Position numbers and translations under genes: made by a program | Shown: piece after piece, positions 24,288-36,141 of the stretch | Layout of the letters: every line of letters starts with the position of its first letter | Position numbering within the stretch: the first letter of the stretch is position 1 | Origin: Nyssa sinensis | Lineage: Eukaryota; Streptophyta; Magnoliopsida; Cornales; Nyssaceae | Reading direction: 5' to 3' | Assembly: GCA_008638375.1 (NCBI GenBank) | Contig: CM018038.1 | Span: 34,586,169-34,650,168 of the forward strand | DNA: 64,000 bases | The notes under the pieces: model-generated | What the model saw: only the letters and a program-made list of their open reading frames with translations | Databases searched by the model: none | Told to the model about the DNA's origin: nothing

Positions 24288-24760
24288 AAGGAAGGAGATC
24301 AAATCTTAAGCAGCCATTGATACTCCTTTCAAGCTCTCTCTCTCTCTCTCTAAAGTTCAACTATGGAGGTATTCAAAGGTAGGGATTTTTCTAAGATATC
24401 TAAGATTTTATTTTTGGTTGTCCATGTAGTTCTCTCTATGTATGTATATGGGTGAATGTATCTGCGTATGGGTGTGCATTGATGCATTTGTATATGTAAA
24501 TATATATATATATATATATAAAGGGAAGGAGATCAAATCTTAGGCAGCCATTGATGCTCCTCTCAAGCTCTCTCTCTCTCTGTGTAAAGTTTAACCATGG
24601 AGGTATTCAAAGGTGGGGATTTTTCTAAGCATATCTAAGATTTTATTTTTGGTTGTCCATGTAGTTCTCTCTATGTATGTATATGGGTGAATGTATATGC
24701 ATGTGGGTGTGCACTGATGCATTTGTATATGTAAATATATATATATATATGGGCAGGTAT
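24288..24760 (+). repeat. ~234-bp tandem duplication with microsatellites
   Basis: GGAGATCAAATCTTA starts at 24294 and again at 24528. Each copy runs through a CTCTCTCT tract, TATGGAGGTATTCAAAGG or CATGGAGGTATTCAAAGG, TTTTATTTTTGGTTGTCCAT, and a (TA)n tail. Confidence 0.95.
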
Positions 24761-24904
24761 GAATTTGATTGTGTGTGTGTGTGGGGGGGGGGGGGCTTGG
24801 CTTGACAATGAAATTCATTGAGAATTATTAAATCAATCAATTACAAAATATCCTAGATGGGTTGCAAATAAATTGAGTGTTTAGAAATAAGAATGAATGA
24901 AAAT

Positions 24905-25900
24905 TAATATTTTTTTAACAAGGTCGTAAGCTACTGTTGGGAAAATTTCTAGGGACTGCTTTGCAAGATTTTAAGCTTCTGTTTGGCAAGCTTTTAGGGA
25001 CTGATTTGAGGGATTTTAGACTGCTGTTTGGTGAAGTTCTAGGTTGTGCTATGGCTGATTTTTTTAAGGGCTATTTGGTGAAATTTTAGGACTTTTTGTT
25101 TCCCATCCTTGAGATGCTAGATCGAGAGAAGACTTCTGTTGATTGCCTTAATCATTTGGTAGATAGTCTATTATCCCAACAAGCCGAGCTATACCAAGCG
25201 ATGCAACACCTTACTGCAAATGTAGGTCTTGTGCTCACAACTGATGATTCATCTAATGATGATAGACTTGATGATTGCTACTGACATGGTAACTAATCAG
25301 CCAGAGGATACTACTACAATTGAGTTATGAGTGATATTGTAATAAGGCTCAGTTGTATCTTATCTAATAATATTTCTTGTTTTAGACTTTTTTGTATTAT
25401 TGATTGGCTACTTATACATGTCTATTGAGTATCTATTGTTATCTTCTATCTTATCCATGCTACCTAATCTCCATTTTACTCTTGTCTCTATTTTCTTGCT
25501 TTGTCATCGTGACAAAAAGAGGGAGTAGTTGATAGTTAGGAGAATGGAGGGGAGTACATATTTTGATGAGATATTTTTCCTGCTCTTTTGATTTATGGCT
25601 TTCATTGACCCTATTCTATATAGGCTGATACTATCCTGCCAATATATAGTTTGGTTTGCTATTCTCTATCATTCAATATTTTTTTTAAGTATGGTTCAGT
25701 GTTGTGTTTTGTAGTTATAACAAGTGTTATGCTTTAAGAATGCAGAGCAAATGCCAAGTTTTATCATGAGTATATGATAAAAAAAATTATAAATCTTTTC
25801 TTTTGGGTACTTCTTGGTTTACATATTTTTGTTCCAGGTAAATTCATGTTTATAGTTTTTAGTTTTGTCACGAGTTGCCAAAGGGAGAGTTTCTTAATAG
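24905..25900 (+). other. Possible Copia 3'-end fragments
   Basis: Short ~45-55-bp degenerate repeats (CTGTTTGGCAAGCTTTTAGG-like) run from 24925 to 25070. They are followed by a 62-codon frame (25096-25284) with a hydrophilic, Asp/Ser-rich end and no domain I recognise. GTCATCGTGACAAAAAGAGGGAG at about 25503-25525 and GTTGCCAAAGGGAGAG near 25874-25889 look like the polypurine tracts that end SIRE/Copia-type elements. LTR boundaries were not found. Confidence 0.35.
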
Positions 25901-26489
25901 ATGTGAGACATCTTAAGTGTGCACTTCATGGCTAGTAGTTATCACTTGATTCAAAACTAACCCAACAAATGCAGTCTAATGAAATACAACCTTTTGGGAA
26001 AAATAACCAACATAAATTATCTAAATTTTCTAACAGTTCCAACAATCACTATTGACGCTACTTATTACATTTAGTGAACACATTATCGTCAGTTGTTGAT
26101 GAGACTTATAAGCTATTCAATAGATTTCAAATGCACTTACTATTGCCCTTTTTCTTCTTCTTACATATATTGGTCATCTTTTTATTAATATCTGTACACA
26201 AAATTTTATTAAATTTGTTGAACTCTCTCTTATTTATCTCAATCTCACTGTTGTTTTATTTTTTTTATTTTTACATTTTTAAGCATATATCTAGGGAAAA
26301 TATATTTTAGGAAAATAATTTTTAGGGCCTTATAAAGAATTTTTATTGAGAATACAAATTTAATATCTCATAAGATTTTATCATTTTAATTAATATTTGT
26401 TCTAGTCTAAGTATAAAATTGATATATAAAAATATATCTAGATCTTTATCCAGACTTAATCGAATTACTAAATTAAGATATTTGATATC

Positions 26490-26815
26490 TGATGTTCCTT
26501 TTTTCTGGTCTGAAGGTTTCTCCTCATGAATTACTTGTCAAGAACTAGAGGTTAGAGGGTTACCAAGAGGGCTCTGATGGTAGCTGCTCTAATGTTAAAG
26601 TTAGTAAAGAAATAAAGATAGTAATTCAAGAGAAGAATTGAACATGAATTGAAAGCATACCTTATGGCCGTATTTATAAGGTGCAAATTTCCCAAGTTGA
26701 GTAGGACTAGGATCCGTGAAAGTAGAAATTCAAAGATATTCGTAGATAGTAGTTACCATATTGGATTATGTTTCCTTATTCTAAGGTTGGTAGTTTGTAG
26801 AAGGTGGTGATAAGT
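26490..26815 (-). repeat. Element A 3' LTR, left part
   Basis: It begins TGATGTTCCTTTTTTCTGG and corresponds to 47083-47410 of the intact LTR, sharing TGAAGGTTTC, TCCTCATGAA/CGCCTCATGAA and GGAT(T)(A/C)TGTTTCCTTATTCT. It stops at GGTGATAAGT, where B is inserted. The rest is at 40350-40469. Confidence 0.93.
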
Positions 26816-29800
26816 TGTAATGCCCCGATCTAAATATCGGGTAATGTGACACGCATTACGAGATAACGAAAAGTAGTTAAAATTTACTACTAGGAAATTG
26901 AAGACTTAAGGAAATATGCAAATAAGCATAATCCCAAATGCATGGTTATGTTAATCTACATAAAATAACATATGTATATTAACATATACAAATACACACA
27001 TCGAGTGTGTATTGTGTGTATGTGTATTACTAACAATACATATACATAAGTATACACACATATATACCTATCTATACACATAAATATATATAATATAAAA
27101 GTATATAGATATATATACATTTAAACATATATATATATGTGTGTGCAAAATTGTGTGATAGTGTGAGAGAATGTCGGCTGATGTATGTGTGTGTGTTCAA
27201 GTGTATTAGTGTGTGTGTTATATTATATGCATATTATATACAAAATATCATGAAAAATTAAATGAAAGGCTGAAAGTGGAAAAAGCAAAATTAAATGGGT
27301 GTAAGAAAATTGATGAAAAGTGAAAGATGGAGGTTGAGGTCATGTAGAAAGAGAGAAAGTGGAAGAGAGAAAGAGAGAGGGCGGTGGAAATGGCTATAAG
27401 AGCAAGTGCATGCACTGCATGCTTGCTCTTTAAGAAAGAAACCAAGAGGAAAGGAACCAAAAAGCTAAGGAAGAAAATTAGAGGTAGAAGAAGGAGAATA
27501 ACACTATAAATAGGTAAACACAAGATTTACCATGTTTTCTCTCTCTAGAATTTTACCTACGTATGAATTGTTTAAGCCTTGATTTATGTATATATAGTGT
27601 TTATGATGTATTGAAGCTTAACCAAGCATGAAAAATGAACTCTAAAACAGCCTAAAACGCAAGACCCACAAGAAATAGCCATTAAAGGACCTTGCTTATA
27701 GCAGGTTTGAAATCATTGGAACTAAACCACATTTGGTGTAATGGAACCTTAACTAGACCCTTTAAGTGTTTTAAAAACACAAGGCCGCGATCAAAAAGAC
27801 CTAAGAAAACCCAAAAAATTTAGAGTTGCAGGTTTCGGGTTTAAAACCCAACCTCACCAACTCACTATGAAAACTACCAGTTAAGAATGAAAGATGAAAC
27901 CCCATGATGCTAAAGACCCGTAAAAATGCTAAAAGACCAAAATACCCCTACTACTACCAAATCGAAACGGAATTCCGTGAAAGCCTAAATTGACTTTCTT
28001 CGACATTCCAGACCCAATGGTAGAGTCTAATTGACCAACAGAAGTGTCTAAAATAAAGAGATATAAAATTTGATAAATAGCATAAGTCAAGTGACTATAA
28101 GCTAGAACGTTGCCCTACGTACTAAATTAAGTAATAAGGTTCGTATTTTGCGATAGAATACGAAAAGACACGACACGTAAACATGTGAAGTAATATAAAT
28201 CAAATTTAAAATTAATGGAGCTACCAAGAGAGTGATAAATTGAAATGAAACTTACTTTCTAACACATAAATTGTGTTTTAGGTAGAAATTATCATGGATA
28301 AGCAGAAAGTTTTCATGGAAGAGCTTTTATGGGAGAGCAAAGTAGTATAAAGAAAGATAAGGATTGCGAAGACGAGTGAGATTGTCTCAGTCAGGCCCTT
28401 TATTTATAGAGCTCCTATAGTCCCAATGGGACGACTTATGAAGGAAGCCGCAGCAAGGAAACTTGTTGAAATAAAACTAAAGGAAGAAGAAGAGGAACGA
28501 GGAAAACACCAAAACCTTAAGTGAAATGCTTCGGAGGTAATGTTTATTATAATAAAGCCATAATGTGAATAGATGTGTAATACAACTATAAACCACTATG
28601 GGATAGGCAGATTTTAGAAATAAAACCTATCATTAAAATAGGCTTACGTAGTCTAAGAATAGACTAAGATCACTAGTTGATTTAAATGCATGTGAAATTT
28701 ATGAAATTTTCATAAACTATTTTAGGTTAAGAAAAGGCAAAGGGAAGGCACCTCAGTAAAGCCAACCCGGAAGTATAAGGTGAGTAACCATGTATTTGAA
28801 GTGGAGATTTAACTCCATGGATTTGAAGAAATTTTAAGTTCAAAAGATATGAGTGTTGAATTCCAAATTCAGTATTTACATGATTCAGTTTTAAATTGTT
28901 CTATTTTTGTAAACTCTATTATGACATGCTCAATAAATGGTTTCTACTACAGTTTTCTTAAAATACATTTTAGCATGTCTAAGTTAAAATGCCAAAATCT
29001 CGTAAAGTGTTTTGAATTTGCATATTCCATGTGTTTGAAGATTCTATCATGAAATCATAAACGTTATGTTTTAAATGCTCATAAAAGCATCTATGTAAAA
29101 AATTCATGTGATAAGTGTATTTAAATGTAAGAAAAGCTGTGCATAAGCACCACGAATTTTGTTGAGTTTCTTCAGAACTCAACCACAATACGAATAAATG
29201 CCAGGTAACAGGATCTAATCCCCCAAAGCATATGAGATATCTCCACGTAAAGTAAAATGGAAGTCTAGTTCGAAACAAATTCCACTAATGAAAGTGATAA
29301 GACGTTATGTTGGAAATGGAAGTAGGTTTTACCCTCATTTTCATCATGCATACTTACATGTTTTAAAGTACATATGTATAAGTTAGCTTGAATACTTAAA
29401 TTGTTTCAAAGTTATATGTTTTAAGGAATGCATATATTCGGTGTTCAAAGTATATGAACAATTGGTAGTGATTATTTTATAAACTCTCATATGATAAACC
29501 ACTGTCAATTGAAACCCCATGATGAATACTGGAATTACTCACAAGCTTAGATTAGCTTACCGAATTTTTATCCGATTCCCCCTTTCAAGTCATTGACAGC
29601 AATCTTGATTTTGAGGACGATGATGATGAGTCTAGCCGTTTTTGGAAGAAATGTTTAAATAGTTCTTTTTGTTAAATACTATGAACTTTTGTATTAGTAA
29701 AATAGTACACTGCTATGTATAAGTCCCACGGGGCAATCAAACATGTATTAGTTATAAAGTTTTCAAAATTTTTATTATGCTCTAAATGTATAATCATGTG

Positions 29801-30007
29801 TATCATTATGAATAGTAGCAGTACCAGACGGATGTGTGTAAATTTAAAATAAGAAAAGAAAAGAAAAAGTTTTTCATGCTTCCGCAAACACAGGTCGCAC
29901 TCCTGTTCGATACCGCTGCTCATGTGAGCCTTCGCCCTAGGGTCCCCGAGGCTAAAGGTGGCAGTCGTGATGCGAGATCTGCACAGGGTGGGTTTCGGGT
30001 CGTGACA
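26816..30007 (+). repeat. Element B 5' LTR (3192 bp)
   Basis: It runs colinear with the 3' LTR but lacks about 1.05 kb. The break lies near 27910, where the sequence jumps from GATGAAACCCCATGATG to AAAGACCCGTAAAAATGC; the counterpart in the 3' LTR is about 37212-38255. Simple AT repeats lie at 27000-27140. No gene lies within. Confidence 0.93.
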
Positions 30008-30010
30008 ACA

Positions 30011-30022
30011 TGGTATCATAGC
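30011..30022 (+). other. Primer-binding site of element B
   Basis: TGGTATCATAGC starts three bases after the LTR end and differs by one base from the consensus TGGTATCAGAGC for initiator methionine tRNA. Confidence 0.85.
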
Positions 30023-30179
30023 TCAGGTTAAGAGTCTTTGGAAAAGACCAAGTCATGATTAAGGTTAAGAAATGATTAAAATTTACTGATACCGTACATG
30101 GTATCAGAACCCTAGGTTGACTTAAACCAACTTAGTGACATTAGAAGATTGAAATAGAACTATGACTTAGGTAAGTTCT

Positions 30180-30412
30180 AGGCTACCTAAAATATGTAAA
30201 GTATGTGATATGAAGTAAAGGTAGGGTGTGGGACCCGCATTTCATGAAATGAATATGTAACGTACATGATATAAAGTGAAGGCGGGGTATAAGACCCGCA
30301 TTACATGAAATGATTATGTGAAGTATATGATTTATAAGAAGGCGGGGTATGGGACCCACATTATATGAAGTAAATATATGAAGTATGTAACGTAATGTAA
30401 AGGCAGGGTATG
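30180..30412 (+). repeat. ~60-bp leader repeats of element B
   Basis: About four units contain GGCGGGGTATGGGACCC plus CATTATATGAAGTA-like text. One more partial unit lies beyond the solo LTR C insertion at 34638-34720. They lie between primer site and gag, i.e. in the leader RNA. Confidence 0.85.
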
Positions 30413-31383
30413 TGTCACGACCCGAAACCACCCTGTGCGGGTCTCGAGTCGCGACCGCCACCCCAAGACCCGAAGGCCTCAGTACAAGGCTCACATTTGC
30501 AACAGTATCGAATAGATGTGCTTCATGTGGTTGCGGAAGCGTGAAAAACTTTTTCTTTTCTTTTCTCATTTTAAAATTTGCACATCCGTCCAATACTGCC
30601 GCTATTCACAATGGTACACATGATCATACATTCAGAGCATAACTAAAAACTTAAAGGCTTTTATAATGGATACATGTTCAGCTGCCCCGTAGGGTTTATA
30701 CATAACAGGGTACTATTTTACTAATACAAAATTTCATACTTAATGTTCGTAGTACTAGACAAAAACTACTTGAACATAACTTCCAAAAGCAGCGGATTCA
30801 TCATCATCATCCTCAAGTCAAGACTGCTGCTAATCACCTGAAAAGGGGATCCGAACAAAGTCCGGGTAAGCTAATCTAAGCTTGTGAGCAATTCCAGTAT
30901 TCGTCATGGGGTTTCAATTAGCAATGGTTTTTTTTTTTTTTAGTACATAAGAGTTTGTAAAACATTCACTGCCAATTGCTCGTATTCTTGAACATAAAAC
31001 ATATGCATTTTTTAAAACAGACAACTTCGAAACATTTAAAGTATTCAAGCTAAACTCGTACTTCGTCATATAGAGTATATAACTCAAAACATGTGCATTT
31101 CATAAAACAGATAGCTTTGAAACATTTAAAAGTATTCAAGCTAACATATACTTCTTCATATAAACTTCAAAACATATAACATAACATGTATTTCTTAAAT
31201 AGAGTATATAAAACTCAAAACATATGCATATTGAAAATGAGGGTAAAACCTGCTTCCATTTTCAAACTCATTTGTCATCTTATCTCTTTCATTAGTGGAA
31301 TCTGTTTCGAACCAGACTCTCATTTTACATATACGTGGAGATATCTCATTTGCTTGGGGGATTAGATCCTGCTACCGGGCATT

Positions 31384-31612
31384 TCACATGATAGATCTGT
31401 TGGGTTCCGTACAACCCTACTCACTACCTATGTGATGATGCACATGATAGGTCCGTTGGGTTCCGTACAACCCACAACACTACCTATGTGCTTATTGCAT
31501 ATGATAGGTCCGTTAAGTTCTGTACAACCCACAACAATACCTATGTGCTTATTGCACATGATAGGTCCGTTGAGTTCCGTACAACCCACAACACTTCCTA
31601 TGTGCTTATTAT
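31384..31612 (-). repeat. 57-bp minisatellite (4 copies) in solo LTR C
   Basis: Units contain CACATGATAGGTCCGTTGGG, TTCCGTACAACCCACAACAC and TACCTATGTGCTTATTG. Because 57 is divisible by three, a plus-strand frame stays open through them; this is incidental. It lies about 0.97 kb from the LTR end. Confidence 0.93.
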
Positions 31613-34039
31613 TTATCTTGCAAAACGTTTGTCATATGAATTTTTTACATAAAAGCTTTTCATAAGTATTTAAAACATGAAATGTATAATTTCTACAATA
31701 GAACTTCAAATGCTTGTAACAATCAAATTCAGAATATTTAACAAGATTTGTATTTTAACTTAGACATGCTAAAAATACATTTTTAAGAAAACTGTAAAGA
31801 AAACATTTACTAAGCATGTCACAATAGGGTTTATAAGAACAGAAATAATTTAAAACTGAAATCATGTAAATACTGAAATTGAAACTTCAAATACTTCATA
31901 TCTTTGAAATTACAACCTTTTCAAATCCATGGAGTTAAATCTCCACTTCAAACACAGGGTTACTCACCTTGGTCCTTTAGGGTTAGTGCTAATAATGCGT
32001 TTTTCTACTTTCCTTGTAGTTTTTAAGAACAATTCATAAACATCTCATCAACTTCACATTCATTGTAATATCATCTCGATATTCCTTAACTTATGCTTAA
32101 ATTGTATTAGATCCTAAAACGATTTCGTAATTTCATATGTACTTAACTTAACTCGTACTCTTAACCTATGACATAATTTAATGTGTTAGAAATTAAACTC
32201 ATTTGAATTTAAACTCTTCTGGTAGCTCCATTAACTTTAATTTAAATTTATTTACTTCACATATTTACGTGTCGTGTCTTTTCGTAATTCATTTCCTCGT
32301 ATAAGCCTTAGATTAGTACTTTGGCATTACTTTAATTTATAGTCATCTGACATATGCTATTCAACAAATTTTATGTCTTTTTATTTAGACATTTCTTTCG
32401 GTCAAATAGATTCTACCATTGAGTCCAGAGCGTCGAAGAAAGTCGGTTTAGGCTTTCTAAGAATTTAATTCGGACTTTCATATGTAAAGGGCAAAATGGT
32501 CATTTATCGTTTTACGTGTCACATTTTTTCGTACTTCGTTTTGTAATTTGGACTCCATTATTGAATCCGGGAGGTCGAAGAAAGTCAATTTAGACCTTCT
32601 CTGGTTTCATTTTGGCTTTAAGGGTACTAAGGGTATTTTGGTCATTTTACTCCCTTACGTATCTTTACTTTTTGGGCTCTTGTCTCGTGTTGTGGACCTC
32701 ACCATTGGACTCAGAAGGTCCGAGATAGTAAGAATACGCTAATAACTTGTTAATTTTGGACAAGGGGTATTTTGGTCATTTACCCCTCTACGTGTCTTTA
32801 TTTTTTGGGGTCCTGTCTCGTAAAACGGACCCTACCATTAGTCTCAGAATATCCAAAATATTAAGGATACACTATTCATATGTTTAATTTGGACTTCATT
32901 TGCTTCATATATGACCTAGAGGCAAAATAGTCATTTTACTTTATTTATTAAATAATTAAATTAATTATTTAATTATTTTCCAGGGGTGTAATTGCATAAT
33001 TTTTCCATCAGTTGGGCCACAATGGAATTTCCTAAAGTTCAGGGGTCAATTCGTAAATAAGGGAAGTTTGGGTTTATTTAATTTTAAATAATTTAGAAAA
33101 CCATTGGGTTCGGTTGGGTTTTAAGTGAACCGGTCCAGTCTGATTGTAACCTAACCGGTCTGGTCGGTTTTTGGCATAATGCTGACGTCATGATGATGTC
33201 AGCCCTAAATGTTTTAAAAATTAAAATATTCAAACCTCCAAACGTCACCGTTTAAATAACCCCATAACCCGTTGGATCCGGATTTAACCCAGACCCGTAA
33301 CCGACCCATGGTCCGACCCGAACAGTGTCATCTTCCCCAACGAAGCCGACATTGTTCATATCAAAACCCTAACTTTTACAGTTGAATTTCGTGGCATTTT
33401 AAGGACTCTTTTCTTTTGTTTTCTTTTCCAACAATCCCCTAAGACCTTAAGGCACGTTTTAGTATCGATTTAGGGCTTCGAATATGGCTCAAGTGCTCGG
33501 TCCAAGTCGTGATAACCAGACCTGCAACTCGAGGGTTCATGCTTATTTCTTGATCATTTCCTATGAGGTTGGGCTCGTTTTAATCCCCTCTTCATGGGGT
33601 TTCGTATTTCATTAACAAGGGTAGGTTTAATCTCATGTTTTTGAGATTTGCTTTGGGAACCCGAACCTGTAATTTGGTTTTTGGAAGGCTTTCTTTGGGA
33701 TTTTTGATCTCGTAGTAGGGTTTTTAACACCCTTAGAGGATCTAGTCTAGGTCCCCATGAACCAAACATGGTTTGATTGCCATGAGTTCAGACCTGCTGT
33801 AAGCAAGGTCTTCCCATGGCGGTTCTTTCATGGTTCTGCATTTTCAGAGTGTTCCAGAGCCTAATTTCGTGCTTGTTCTTGGTAAAATATTGTTCTAAGC
33901 ATCATATGTACAAAATAAATGCTCAAAATAATCCATAAGTAGGAAAATTTCTAAAGAGAGAAAATGATAAATTTGAATATCTCTCACCTTTTTCACTGTT
34001 TCTCTCCTTCTTCTACTTCCTCCGAGATCTCCTTCCTCT

Positions 34040-34055
34040 TCTTCTGAACTCTCTC

Positions 34056-34092
<37 letters not shown>
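34040..34092. repeat. (CT)n microsatellite
   Basis: A CTCTCTCT-rich tract lies within solo LTR C, probably in its transcribed part. Confidence 0.85.
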
Positions 34093-34094
<2 letters not shown>

Positions 34095-34880
34095 TTTGTG
34101 TGTATCTAATATATGCATTATGTATTCATATCAATAGCCATCACTAACTCCTTTCTTTTCACCCCCCTAACCTATCTCAATCAGCCTCACTTTCTGATTT
34201 GGCCATGCCTTCTTTCATTCCCCCTCACCTAATAACATATATTATACATATATTGTACATAGGCACCTTACTTCCTCTCACTTCCCACCATACCCCCTTG
34301 TCTCCATGTATATATAAAATATGTATATATATATAATATATACCACACACACACACCCACACTCACGGTTCCATACACACACACACATATACATATATAT
34401 TTAATTAATTTTTTTATGTTTAATTAATTAATAAATTAGTTATTCAATTAATTATATTTTATAATTTAATCATCACATTTTATATTAATTATAACTAATA
34501 CTTAATTTCTCATATTAATAAATTAATTACATTAAATTAATTTATCATATTTTTAAGGGCATAATATTTACACTCTTTTTTTCATAACCTCGTAAAACGT
34601 GCCTCATTACCTGACATTCTTGGGTCAGGATATTACAGTATGGGACCTGCACTAGAGTAAGTAAGTAATTAGAAGTACGTATTCGATGATAGGGAGGGGT
34701 ATGGGACCCGTAGTTAAATAGAAATAGTAAAACGAAAATGAAAAGTAAATGTGGACTATAAAACCACCATAAGCATCAAGGAAAATAAAATATTACACCT
34801 TGAAAACATGAGGTAAGTAAATGTAAACCTTATGTGATAAGTATATGATGAGAAACTAACAGAAATGTTTTTCAGCAACA

Positions 34881-35921
34881 ATGGTGAACACAAGAAGGAA
34901 TGCAAGAAACCCAAAGGACAGACTAGATCGGGTTGAGCACATTCTAGAAGCAATGGCTCAAAACATGATAGGTGTCCAAGCCCAAGGCAGAGCACCACCA
35001 CAGTTGCAAAACCCTGGACTACCCTAAAATCAAGGACAACCTGCTGAAGCAATGAACACTTCAAGTTTTAAAGTATTCCAAGGTTTCAAGCCTCCTAGGT
35101 TTGACGGATTGGACACTACGATTGACGCCGAGGCATGGGTCTAAGAAATGGAATGCATATTTACAGTTTTTCCTTGTACGGAGGAACAAAAAGTCGCCTA
35201 TGTTGCCTTCACTTTTAAGGATGCAGTATATGAGTGGTGGCTGCTGGAAAAGGAAAGAGAGCCGCTTATGACTTGGGAAAGATTCTTGGAAGTGTTTTAT
35301 AATAAACATTTCCCAAGGTTAATGAAGAACCAAAAAATAGCAGAGTTTGCAACTCTAACTCAAGGAACTATGATAGTAGAAGAGTACGAGGCTAAGTTTA
35401 TGAAATTAGCCCGTTACTCACCCCACATTATCATGACCGAGGATCTGAAGGCTAAGAAGTTCGAGAGTGGCCTTTGAGATAGTATCAGATATAGACTTGA
35501 ACCCTTTGAGCTTTCCACATATAATGTAGTGGTAAACCGCGCAAAAATTTTTGAAAGAGTTGGGTTTGACCTATCTTAGAAAAAGGACAAGAAACAGATT
35601 AGCCTCACTCCCCAACAAATGAAGAGAACTAAAACAGGAGTCAAGAGTATGACTTCTGTCAACGAAGGGGCAAACACTAGCCAGAAGACAACAGAGATTC
35701 ATATGTGCCCTACTTGTCATAAGAGGCACTATGCACCTTGTCGACAATTCTCAGTAGTCCGTTACAAATGTGGCTTACAAGGGCATCTCATTAAGGATTG
35801 CCCAAATGGGAGTTCAACTACCAAGGAGCCGACTGCAATAGCTTTATCAGCTACGCCACGCCCACAAGCTTTGACAACTGAGAAACCAGGGGGAAGTCAG
35901 GAACCTACGAGGTACGGTTGA
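34881..35921 (+). pseudogene. Element B gag, four nonsense codons
   Basis: One continuous frame of 346 codons starts at ATG 34881 (MVNTRRNARNPKDRLDRVEH, a typical plant Gypsy gag start). It continues through FKPPRFDGLD, the retrotransposon gag core YEWWLLEKEREPLMTWERF, YNKHFP and EEYEAKFMKLARYSP, then CPTCHKRHYAPC and a zinc knuckle YKCGLQGHLIKDCP (about 35755-35803) whose first Cys is absent. In-frame stops sit at 35025 (TAA), 35142 (TAA), 35475 (TGA) and 35577 (TAG). There is no frameshift. The product would have been the capsid/nucleocapsid; a truncated product is unlikely to work. No pol follows before the 3' LTR. Confidence 0.9.
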
Positions 35922-36141
35922 GTTTTCAATACATTTTTTGAAGCTGCACAAACCTCTAAGGATTAATTAGGTACATAGTTTAATACTTAAGTTTCTGTCA
36001 AATATATGCTTGTTGTTTAAATTCGACTACTAGACATATGAATATGATAAATGGAAATGACGTAGAAAGGCAAGAGACTAGAACTCTTCAAACAAAAGAC
36101 GCTCGAGTTTTGAGGACAAAACTCAAATAAGGAGGGGAGAA

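Larger units (their letters stand above)
22704..26484. other. Unassigned interval with local duplications
   Basis: No gene is recognised. It holds a ~66-bp tandem duplication (about 22735-22870), (GT)n at about 24173-24193, a ~234-bp tandem duplication (24288-24760), 13 consecutive G at 24783-24795, and probable Copia 3' fragments (24905-25900). A stretch from about 23728 starting TAACGACTCGAG resembles an LTR start, but no partner was found. Confidence 0.5.
30413..34637 (-). mobile_element. Solo LTR C nested in element B
   Basis: A 4225-bp inverted LTR begins TGTCACGACCCGAAACCACCC and ends TGGGTCAGGATATTACA. It is flanked by GTATG on both sides (30408-30412 and 34638-34642). Its first ~1.5 kb mirrors the 3' end of B's LTR: ATTTTAAAATTTGCACATCC, CATCATCATCATCCTCAAG and TCCACTTCAAACACAGGG. 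No internal region or second LTR exists, so this is a solo LTR left by LTR-LTR recombination. No coding sequence. Confidence 0.93.

Noticed and set aside
31432..31665. Frame encoding a 19-residue repeat
   Set aside because: It is a by-product of the 57-bp minisatellite in solo LTR C; there is no start context or homology, and it lies inside an LTR.
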